35,960 nt of DNA from Burkholderiales bacterium. GTDB lineage: Bacteria; Pseudomonadota; Gammaproteobacteria; Burkholderiales; Usitatibacteraceae. The notes under the pieces are model-generated. The model was not told the DNA's origin and made no database searches. It saw only the letters and a list, made by a program, of their open reading frames with translations. Position 1 is the stretch's first letter. Each line of letters opens with the position of its first letter. Location: positions 1-35,960 of the forward strand of contig JANYBL010000101.1 of assembly GCA_025360815.1 (NCBI GenBank). Direction: 5' to 3'. The position numbers and the translations under genes were made by a program. Positions 1 to 10,117 of this stretch are shown here, piece after piece.

Positions 1-24
1 GTCCTCTCGATGGAAGGGTTAGGC
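1..24 (-). other. Partial integron attC site (R''-side end), cut by window edge
   Basis: On the minus strand the cassette gene's stop codon is embedded in GCCTAAC, which fits the inverse core site RYYYAAC of an attC recombination site. It is followed by CCTTCCATCGAGAGGAC, which resembles, from memory, the left arm of attC sites common in environmental proteobacterial cassettes. The rest of the site, including its L' and GTTRRRY core, lies outside the window. Seen directly: the core heptamer and its position at the stop codon. Inferred: the attC identity. Confidence 0.65.
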
Positions 25-399
25 CGCAGCGCTGACTTGCTCAAGGGTTGCATGAAATTCATTTTCTTTGCCGAAGACAACCAACTCGATGAGAACGCCA
101 TGCCCGCCTGTAGTGGCCAACACGCACTCGGCTACGGCGTAGAGATTGTTGTCGTTTGGCTTGAAGTACTTGACCCGTGTTTCCGGATCTGCGCCGAAGT
201 CGATCTCAGTGTCTTCTAGCTCAGCGAGGCTCGATCTGAGGTCTTCTTGAATTGCCGTGGCCGGATTTCGACCTAGCGCAACTGCATATCCCAGTCTTTC
301 GGCAAGCTCTGAGAACTTGCCAGCCGCCAGCAACTTGCTAGCTTCGACGGCCAACGCTGCAAGTGGTTCGGGCTCAATCTGCAACGAGGACAGCTTCAT
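19..399 (-). CDS. Hypothetical protein encoded by an integron gene cassette
   Basis: A 126-residue acidic soluble protein with no signal peptide or membrane segment; I do not recognise its family. The first half (residues 1-60) is helix-prone and rich in Ala, Leu and Glu. The second half has alternating hydrophobic stretches typical of beta strands (around VLIELVVFG). The packaging is distinctive: the ATG lies 6 bases after a GTTAGGC heptamer and the stop codon TAA is part of GCCTAAC, so the gene fills the space between two integron core sites, as cassette genes do. No clear Shine-Dalgarno sequence is visible, which is common for cassettes expressed from an upstream integron promoter. The gene is very probably a mobile cassette; its function is unknown. 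Confidence 0.75.
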   Translation of the reverse strand: MKLSSLQIEPEPLAALAVEASKLLAAGKFSELAERLGYAVALGRNPATAIQEDLRSSLAELEDTEIDFGADPETRVKYFKPNDNNLYAVAECVLATTGGHGVLIELVVFGKENEFHATLEQVSAAA

Positions 400-405
400 T
401 CTGCG

Positions 406-540
406 GCCTAACTCAATTTAGGGCGCACCACATCCGCATAACATTCCGCGTTGCGCCCTGACATTTCAAAAAAATGACCCAGAAATCGTTTTCTATCAAT
501 CGCTTGAGTTGATCGCTGCTGCATAACATTCTCATAACAA
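406..540 (-). other. attI-like integron integration site, no adjacent integrase
   Basis: Read on the minus strand, the sequence ahead of the cassette ends in CGCCCTAAATTGAGTTAGGC. From memory this closely parallels the end of class 1 attI (a CGCCCTAAAACAAAGTTAGGC-like string). The core GTTAGGC is at 406-412. An AATGTTATGCGG block sits about 30 bases upstream, and a second block, GTTATGCAGCAGC, lies near 520-535. These resemble the GTTATGCAGCAGC-like direct repeats that integron integrases bind in attI. A short inverted repeat (GGGCGCA/TGCGCCC) lies at 420-457. An attI should have an intI gene beside it reading away from the cassettes; none exists up to fadH at 775. It could instead be a decayed attC. 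Confidence 0.5.
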
Positions 541-774
541 AATCACGTTTTCCGGCAAACTAATTTGCCAAGTATATCGGCTCCGCAAAGAACGGTAACC
601 CATCAAAGTTCGTTGGCCTGGATTCATCAGAACAGCATCATTGATAACATCCATACGTTAGGCAACCGACAATCCTGTTCACTTAATAAAATAAAACGCT
701 AACACTGGCGCGGTTTTTGAGGCATAAATGCTCCGAACGCCTCACCAGAACTCACTTTTACAAATCTACGCCAC
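541..774. other. Intergenic region with a stray integron core heptamer and a hairpin
   Basis: No gene is visible. A perfect inverted repeat, GGCAAA-CTAA-TTTGCC, lies at 554-569. A plus-strand GTTAGGC, matching the integron core consensus GTTRRRY and facing the opposite way to the cassette, lies at 657-663. An imperfect hairpin (GAGGC/GCCTC-type) near 717-748 lies just downstream of fadH, but it has no T-run on the fadH strand, so I do not call it a terminator. This is where an integrase gene would be expected, so the stretch may be the scar of its deletion. Confidence 0.4.
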
Positions 775-3768
<2,994 letters not shown>

Positions 3769-3769
<1 letters not shown>

Positions 3770-4953
3770 TATTTTGTCCCTTTTGCGGCGTGTTCTTTAG
3801 CTGCAGCAACAACGCGCTCAGCGGCTTCTGCCATGTTATTTGCCGAGATAATCGGCAAACCTGAATCCTTTAGGATCTGGCGACCCAACTCTTCGTTGGT
3901 GCCTTTCATGCGGACGACGAGCGGCACGGAAAGCTTCACCTCACGCGCGGCGGCAATCACGCCATTGGCGATGACATCGCACTTCATGATGCCACCGAAA
4001 ATATTGACCAGAATTGCTTTCAAATGCGGGTTTTTCAACATGATTTTGAAGGCTTCGGTTACCTTCTCCGTTGTCGCACCGCCGCCCACATCGAGGAAAT
4101 TAGCGGGTGAGCCGCCATACAGCTTGATGACATCCATGGTGGCCATCGCCAGACCTGCACCGTTCACCAAACAGCCGATATCACCGTCCAGTGAGATATA
4201 GGCCAAATCAAATTTGGAGGCTTCGATTTCCGCCGGATCCTCTTCATCCAAATCACGCATGGCGACGATTTCAGGGTGACGATAAAGCGCGTTGGAATCA
4301 AAATTTAATTTTGCATCCAGCGCCAACACTTTATTGTCGCCGGTGTAAATCAGTGGATTAATTTCCGCCAATGAACAATCGGTTTCATCGAACGCTTTAT
4401 AGAGCGATTGCATGAAGCCACGGGCCTGCGGCACGGCAACTTCCGGCACGCCGATTTTGCGCGACATTTCATCGCCCTGCGCGTCGGTCAAGCCGGTCGC
4501 GGGGTCGATCCCCATTTTAAAAATTTTCTCAGGCGTTGCCTCGGCTACATGCTCGATATCCATGCCGCCTTCCGACGAACACATCAGCGTAACCCTTTGC
4601 GTGGCGCGATCCACCACCATCCCAACGTAGAGTTCTTTTTTGATGTCGGCACCTTCTTCCACCAACAGACGCTTGACCAAACGGCCTTCGGTTCCGGTCT
4701 GGATGGTGACTAACGTCATGCCGAGGATTTGCGTTGCGTATTGGCGGACTTCATCAATAGATTTTGCAACCTTCACACCGCCGCCTTTGCCGCGTCCGCC
4801 TGCGTGGATTTGGGCTTTTACTACCCAGACCTTGCCGCCCAATTCCTCGGCCGCTTTGACGGCCTCATCAACGGAAAAACACGCGATGCCGCGCGGCGTG
4901 GCGACGCCGTATTTGCGCAAAATCTCTTTGCCTTGGTATTCATGGACGTTCAT
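3769..4953 (-). CDS. sucC: Succinyl-CoA ligase (ADP-forming), beta subunit
   Basis: A 394-residue partner of SucD supplying the ATP-grasp and succinate-binding parts. It begins [17 protein letters not shown], the standard SucC start, so I place the ATG at 4953. An open frame continues to 5049, but that extension matches nothing in the family. The ATP-grasp glycine loop ([14 protein letters not shown]) is near residues 53-66. The conserved LAEINPLI and the C-terminal [11 protein letters not shown] and [13 protein letters not shown] segments are present. GAAAG lies about 9 bases upstream of the ATG. First gene of sucCD; a small inverted repeat lies about 160 bp upstream. Confidence 0.95.
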
Positions 4954-5109
4954 GTTTTGACTTTCGTGTTTTTGTCGCGTTTTTAAAAAGATAGGGGTAA
5001 AAATCTGGGACGACGGGGCGATTTCGAAAAGTTGAATGCGACTCATCATTCGGTTGCGATGTTCTCTGTGCTGCCGCCTCTGCCTTCGTTGGCATTCTTA
5101 TTTGTATCT

Positions 5110-5124
5110 CTGTTATTTTAACAG
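5110..5124. promoter_or_regulatory. Perfect inverted repeat upstream of sucC
   Basis: CTGTTA-TTT-TAACAG is a perfect 6-bp inverted repeat in the 203-bp gap between the DUF2889 gene and sucC. Its location suits an operator or promoter element for sucCD, but no known regulator consensus is recognised and an AT-rich chance palindrome is possible. Confidence 0.25.
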
Positions 5125-5156
5125 CGGCATAGGGGTTTGGACTTGGTTTTCAATAA

Positions 5157-5696
5157 TCATTGGCTTTGTTTGTACCATTTCGGGTAAAACGCGGACACCG
5201 AGGGGGCACTCAACGCCAAGGCATGGCATTTATCGAGCTGGAATGGCAGCGCATCCGGGCTCTGCTCGATCTGCCCAGCAATCGTTTGGAACGCAGTGGT
5301 AGCGACGATACCGATCAAATCGGTGATGTGGGTGCAGCCGCGGGTGTTGCCAAACAACGATTTGATCTGATTAGAAAATCCAGGGCGAATCGCCATGCCG
5401 ATGAGTTTTGCGTAGTCCGGCGTAATTTTGCCGCATTCGCCAGGATAGGGCATCGCGTCTGTCACGGCCTCGGCATCAACGATGGTTAGGGTGCGGTCGA
5501 TCGTGATCCTGAGCCACATTGAGTGTACCGCCTCACCCGCAGGCCGGACACCGCTCTGGAGCTTAAAATCAATCGCTTTCGTGTCTTGTAAATGGCCTTC
5601 AATATCGAAATTACCATCTTCTCGCAGATAGCCTCTCGCGGAGATTTGACGGTGATGGATTGGCGAACGGGGTGCTTTGGGTGCGGAAAGTGGCAT
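5157..5696 (-). CDS. DUF2889 domain-containing protein
   Basis: A protein of 179 residues from the ATG at 5696. It matches my recollection of the DUF2889 family: an arginine/histidine-containing start followed by ISARGYLREDG and DIEGHLQDTK, then MWLRITIDRTLTIVDAEA, and a Cys/His segment (GCTHITDLIG) near residue 140. The family's function is not known to me. The frame is open to 5777, but that extension would be encoded by the terminator at 5745-5774, and homologues begin near MPLSAP, so the shorter start is preferred. There is no strong ribosome-binding site. A TATAAT lies 38 bases upstream. The gene stands alone between the kinase gene terminator and sucC. Confidence 0.75.
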   Translation of the reverse strand: MPLSAPKAPRSPIHHRQISARGYLREDGNFDIEGHLQDTKAIDFKLQSGVRPAGEAVHSMWLRITIDRTLTIVDAEAVTDAMPYPGECGKITPDYAKLIGMAIRPGFSNQIKSLFGNTRGCTHITDLIGIVATTAFQTIAGQIEQSPDALPFQLDKCHALALSAPSVSAFYPKWYKQSQ

Positions 5697-5733
5697 CGGG
5701 AATCGGATCGAATATGTTGCAGTGCAAAACGCT

Positions 5734-5739
5734 ATTATA
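5734..5739 (-). promoter_or_regulatory. Candidate -10 box for the DUF2889 gene
   Basis: On the minus strand TATAAT lies 38 bases upstream of the ATG at 5696 and just after the preceding terminator. No convincing -35 hexamer sits 16-18 bases further up, so this is a weak call. Confidence 0.3.
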
Positions 5740-5744
5740 TAGAC

Positions 5745-5774
5745 AAAAAAAACGCACCTGATGGTGCGTTTTTT
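5745..5774 (-). terminator. Rho-independent terminator after the CHASE2 kinase gene
   Basis: CGCACC and GGTGCG pair across a TGAT loop (5753-5768), flanked by eight A and six T residues, so the structure is symmetrical and could work on both strands. It lies 40 bases past the kinase stop codon. Confidence 0.85.
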
Positions 5775-5813
5775 CATTTATGGAATGCGCAGATCACTTG
5801 CACTCTGGGGCCA

Positions 5814-8408
5814 TCACCCCATCCGATAAACCTTGATGGCGCTAGCAAATTCTTTGCCGTTCTGGAAACGGTCGTCAAAATTTTTGGCCAATGCCTGGTC
5901 GATAAAATCTGGCACCCATTCCGGCAAGGACGGGTTGTATTCACGGATATTCGGGTGCGGTTGGTTCGCAATGGCGAACATCAGTTGCGTCATGGATTCG
6001 CCTTCAAACGGCAAACGTCCGCAAGCGAGTTGATAGAACGTGACGCCGAGTGAAAAAAGATCCGAGCGCCCGTCAATCTTCTTGCCCGCCAATTGCTCGG
6101 GAGACATAAACGACGGCGTGCCCAACACCATACCGGTTTTCGTTTTGGAAGAGTCTGTGACGCGCGCAATCCCGAAGTCGGCCACCTTGGGGAGCTTGGC
6201 TTCTGCGTCATACATGATGTTAGCGGGCTTAATATCCCGATGAAAAACGCCCTGCTCGTGCGCGTGATGCAGCGCATCTGCCACCTTCATCATCACATCG
6301 CACATTTCGTCGAACGGCAACAGATTCGGCACTTTTGAATTCGGCACCAAATCTTTGCCTTTCAAGAACTCCATTGCGATATAGGCCAGATCGTGTTCGT
6401 CGCCCGCATCAAAAATACGCACAATATTCGGATGATCCAACTTGCCGGCAGACTCGGCCTCGCGGAAGAAACGATCTTTGGCTTCTTGCAATTCATCGCC
6501 TTCAAACTCAGTGGAAAGTGCCATGGTTTTGATAGCGACTTCGCGGCCAATTTTCGGGTCTTTGCCGAGATAGACGACACCCATCGCACCCTTGCCCAGC
6601 TCTTTCTCGATGGTGTAACGCCCCAGCGTCGGCTTTTCGCCGGTACCGGATAGCATCATCGTGGCCTGCGAACTACGAGCCGCGGAAGAGCCGCCCAGAA
6701 TGATTGTTTCCGACATCGCTTTGGCGCGATTCATACGCTCGGCCACGTCACGAAATTTTGGATCATGTGTGTTGATGTACATGAACGCGGATTCGGCTTT
6801 GTTGAACTGCCGACGACGCTCAAAATCAAGCGCCAATGAATAGACATTTTCCAGCAGCTGTTCATCCACCGGGCATTTGCGGAATTTATCAAACGCCATA
6901 TCCAGCTGCCCCTGCTGCTGAAACGCGAGGCCCAACATGCGGTTGGATTCGGCGCCGGCGGCATCGGACACATCTTTGCCTTTTTCAGTTACCAAGAAGC
7001 GTTTAGTTGTAAGCAGTAAATGGCCGATGAGCAATAACGCGGCGGGCAGCATGAGCTTGATCCATAATCCCGGCCCCATCATCAGTGCTAAATGCGTGAT
7101 TAAAAGCGCAGCGAATATGCCCAAGGTAATCATGGCGGCAGGGCCCGCGCGAAGTGTTGGCAGTAACGCGATCAAGTAGGCACCGACCAGTAAAAAGACA
7201 ACTAACGAGACGATCGTCGCCCACATCGGCGCGCGGAAAAACTGCTGCTGCAAAATCGACGATATCGAGTGGGCAAGCTTTTCCACTGGCGGCAACGCGC
7301 CAATTGGTGTAGCAAGGGCATTACTCACGCCTGCAGCCGTCGCGCCGATTAGTACAATTTTATCTTTATATTTTGAGACCGGAATTTTGCCTGAGTAGAC
7401 ATCAAAAAACGAGTCCACCGGGATCGCGGGGCGATCGCCCACTGGCTTATAAAAATACGGCAACATCAGTCCATCTTTATCGGTGACAATTCTCAGTGTG
7501 CCGATTGATACCGCTTCGCCCGGTGTGACTTTGATGTCTTTCGAACCCAAATTCAAGCTTTTCGCGGCTGTCATCATCGCAAATGATGGGTAGAGTTGTC
7601 CGAAATAATCTACAACGGTTATATCATCGCGGCGCACACCGCCACCATCATCGGGCACTTCTGTTAAATGTCCGACACCAGCAGCGACTGAACCGATTGA
7701 AGCAATCGGAAACTGCGCACCAGGCGACCCATAGAGCACGCCGCCCGCACTGCCACCTGCACCACTTGCGCTGAGAATATCTTTACCAACATAATCGGGC
7801 GGCGGCTGATCGGGCTGGCCTACCGGCTGGGAAAATTGAGCGTTTACATAAAAAGGCAGCAGCACGTTACCGGCTTTTTTAATACTATTTGCAAGGCGGC
7901 GATCTGTGTTTAATGCCTGCTCGGCCTCCGTCAAAATTGCACCCATTTGCGCTAGGTCTGCGTTGGCAGGCGTGGGGGTAGCCGCTGGCGTGGCGCTCAC
8001 AACAGGGCTGCCCGAAGCTGACGCCTCCGATGCAGGCGCAATACCCGCCGATTTGTTATAAACCTCTAACAGCTTATTAACATAAAGCAGCCCGGGATCC
8101 ATTTGCGGTTCGATGAAGAAAGTCGTATTTGCGATGACTTTCACCTTCGCCTCCGCCAACTTATCAATCATGTTGGCTTGGATGTCGCGTGGCCAAGGCC
8201 AGCGGCCAATATTGGCAATCGATTGATCATCAATTGCGATGATGGCGATACGATCTGATGGCTGTTTGGAAGTTAAATTGACCCCCCAATCGTATGCCTT
8301 CGTTTCGAGCGCTAAAAACAAATTGGTGCTGAAGTTCAACCCAAAAACCACCAGCACAATCACCAAGGCAAAAAACCAGTCTTTAGACCAAAATCCCGCT
8401 TTTTTCAT
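5814..8408 (-). CDS. CHASE2-domain transmembrane Ser/Thr protein kinase
   Basis: An 864-residue receptor-like kinase. A first membrane helix spans residues 11-33. An extracytoplasmic CHASE2-like sensor domain follows (about 34-390, with AIDDQSIANIGRWPWPRD and, near its end, KDKIVLIGATAAGVSN). About three membrane helices lie between 393 and 470. A TPR-like helical stretch (LGLAFQQQGQLDMAFDKFRK onward, about 490-570) links to a C-terminal Hanks-type kinase (about 596-862). The kinase is intact: glycine loop GKGAMGVVYLG, lysine in VAIKTM, catalytic HRDIKPAN, DFG in VADFGIARV, and SPEQ in place of APE. AGGGAG precedes the ATG. The sensor has a low-complexity Ala/Ser/Pro-rich insert near residues 125-150. 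The signal and substrates are unknown. Transcribed alone, with a terminator after it. Confidence 0.9.
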   Translation of the reverse strand: MKKAGFWSKDWFFALVIVLVVFGLNFSTNLFLALETKAYDWGVNLTSKQPSDRIAIIAIDDQSIANIGRWPWPRDIQANMIDKLAEAKVKVIANTTFFIEPQMDPGLLYVNKLLEVYNKSAGIAPASEASASGSPVVSATPAATPTPANADLAQMGAILTEAEQALNTDRRLANSIKKAGNVLLPFYVNAQFSQPVGQPDQPPPDYVGKDILSASGAGGSAGGVLYGSPGAQFPIASIGSVAAGVGHLTEVPDDGGGVRRDDITVVDYFGQLYPSFAMMTAAKSLNLGSKDIKVTPGEAVSIGTLRIVTDKDGLMLPYFYKPVGDRPAIPVDSFFDVYSGKIPVSKYKDKIVLIGATAAGVSNALATPIGALPPVEKLAHSISSILQQQFFRAPMWATIVSLVVFLLVGAYLIALLPTLRAGPAAMITLGIFAALLITHLALMMGPGLWIKLMLPAALLLIGHLLLTTKRFLVTEKGKDVSDAAGAESNRMLGLAFQQQGQLDMAFDKFRKCPVDEQLLENVYSLALDFERRRQFNKAESAFMYINTHDPKFRDVAERMNRAKAMSETIILGGSSAARSSQATMMLSGTGEKPTLGRYTIEKELGKGAMGVVYLGKDPKIGREVAIKTMALSTEFEGDELQEAKDRFFREAESAGKLDHPNIVRIFDAGDEHDLAYIAMEFLKGKDLVPNSKVPNLLPFDEMCDVMMKVADALHHAHEQGVFHRDIKPANIMYDAEAKLPKVADFGIARVTDSSKTKTGMVLGTPSFMSPEQLAGKKIDGRSDLFSLGVTFYQLACGRLPFEGESMTQLMFAIANQPHPNIREYNPSLPEWVPDFIDQALAKNFDDRFQNGKEFASAIKVYRMG

Positions 8409-8678
8409 ATTCTCCCTTTACCGCTCAGTGCTACGTTTTGTGCCGCTCGTAAATGCCGTCCAAACATGCCACACAGGTGATACACCCGGATTGTAGCAAG
8501 AAAGACCAAAAGGCGACTATTTTGCGCATACCTTAAACGGGTGATGCGGAGTGCAATGGTTAACAGCACACCACCTTGGGCGAGTGTTGCGAACGCCGAT
8601 TCGTCGCGCGGTGTGGTTAATTTGTGGCTTCACAAAAATAAGCTAAGCCAAGCGCGCCGAATGCGCTAATTCCAACGG

Positions 8679-10061
8679 CTATGCCAAGAACCCTAAGTCC
8701 GACGTACTAAAGCGCCCAATGTTCGGAAACACTGTCGCCAAATCGCTTTGCGCAACGCCAAACCACTTTGCGAGGGTTGCACCATATTGATCGACGGATG
8801 TGGTGGGGATAAAACGACCGTTGGTCGATACATCGTCAGGCCCACCCAAGGTTTGATTCGGGAACTTACCGTAAAAATCGCCGCCCTTAACGGCACCACC
8901 CATCATCAGCTGGTGATTGCCCCAGCCATGGTCAGAACCACCGCCGGATGCCTGCTTAAGTGTGCGACCAAAATCGGTCATGGTAAAGGTTGTGACTTGA
9001 TTGGCAACGCCCATTTGAACGGTTGCGTCGTAAAACGCTTTCATCGCTTGCGCAACTTGATTGTATAAATTATTGTGGGTCGCGATTTCATTGGTGTGGG
9101 TATCAAACCCGCCAATTGAGACAAAGAATACTTGGCGCTTCAAGCCAATCGTGTTCCGTGCCTCAATCAGCTTTGCCACCTGTTGCAGCTGATTGCCGAT
9201 GCCTGTCTTTGCATTCACAAACAACGGTGTGATGGTGGTGTTGGCAGAAGTGATGATCGGATTAAGGGTGTCGGATGCACCTAAACCTTGCGCGATGACG
9301 TCGTCGGCCTCGCGAATGAAGTCGTTGGCACTATCCAAATTGGACAAGGCTTTGAGTGCATTCAAGCGCGCAAGCGAGGGAGCAGTGGTATTAAAACCGC
9401 TCAAGCCAAATGAGCCAGTTGAAGGGATCGCTAACACGCGCGGCGTCACACCGGCCGTGAAGAGGGCCGAACCGGCAACACTGGTCACCATGGGGAAATT
9501 TTTCGTACCGTTTTGATTGCCGGTCACATCCGCCAACCGTCCACCCCAGCCCGTGCGCGAAAAATCATTTGAAATCGCTGCTTGCCATTGATTTTGCTGG
9601 TCGGCATGTGAGAAAAGTTGTTGGGGTTTTGCTTTCTGAATGTTGCTGTAATCAGATTTACTCAACGGCTCAACCAGCGTGCCTACATTGCACATCACGG
9701 CCAATTTGCCTGCATCCCAAACCGGCTTCAAGCTCACCATTTGCGGGTGGAAGCCGAAAGTAGTTGATTGGCTTTTTGGATTGATGGTTATAAGCTCAGA
9801 TTGCGGAAGCGCAACGCCGGTCGTGCCGCCGCGCGCCGTGGAATACAAGTTGTAACCAGCGACGTCATTGGGCACAATTAAATTATTTGCGTCATTGCCG
9901 CCAAACAAAAACACGCAGACCAATGCTTTGTAATCCGATGCCGGAGCCGTTTGCGCGAGCGCATTCGAAAGCCCCATGAATTCCAAAGTGCCCGCGGTCG
10001 TCAGCGCCCCGGCACCCGAGATTCCCTGCAATAATCGACGGCGGGTAATGATATGAGCCAT
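8679..10061 (-). CDS. DUF1501 family secreted protein (sulfatase-like fold), Tat signal
   Basis: A 460-residue protein whose N-terminus carries a twin-arginine signal (TRRRLLQGISGAG, then a hydrophobic stretch ending near ALAQTA at about residue 38). DUF1501 members resemble alkaline phosphatase/sulfatase-fold enzymes. Here the start VCVFLFGGNDANNLIVP, the middle GGFDTH and the late TDFGRT and DHGWGNHQLMMGG segments fit the family, with Asp/His residues that could bind metal. It lies 56 bp downstream of the DUF1800 gene on the same strand. The two families are regularly found as adjacent pairs, suggesting a shared exported function whose biochemistry is unknown. AGGAG precedes the ATG. Confidence 0.88.
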   Translation of the reverse strand: MAHIITRRRLLQGISGAGALTTAGTLEFMGLSNALAQTAPASDYKALVCVFLFGGNDANNLIVPNDVAGYNLYSTARGGTTGVALPQSELITINPKSQSTTFGFHPQMVSLKPVWDAGKLAVMCNVGTLVEPLSKSDYSNIQKAKPQQLFSHADQQNQWQAAISNDFSRTGWGGRLADVTGNQNGTKNFPMVTSVAGSALFTAGVTPRVLAIPSTGSFGLSGFNTTAPSLARLNALKALSNLDSANDFIREADDVIAQGLGASDTLNPIITSANTTITPLFVNAKTGIGNQLQQVAKLIEARNTIGLKRQVFFVSIGGFDTHTNEIATHNNLYNQVAQAMKAFYDATVQMGVANQVTTFTMTDFGRTLKQASGGGSDHGWGNHQLMMGGAVKGGDFYGKFPNQTLGGPDDVSTNGRFIPTTSVDQYGATLAKWFGVAQSDLATVFPNIGRFSTSDLGFLA

Positions 10062-10082
10062 GTTGTTTCTCCTGTCCTAGTG

Positions 10083-10106
10083 TTCTGCTTGGCGTTCTGC
10101 TTGGCG
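10083..10106. repeat. 12-bp tandem duplication between DUF1800 and DUF1501 genes
   Basis: TTCTGCTTGGCG occurs twice head to tail in the short gap between the genes, followed by a related CTCGACTTGG. It is probably a slippage product; it does not affect either reading frame. Confidence 0.7.
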
Positions 10107-10117
10107 CTCGACTTGGT

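Noticed and set aside
717-748. Hairpin downstream of fadH as a terminator
   Set aside because: The stem is imperfect and on the fadH strand it is followed by A residues rather than a T-run.
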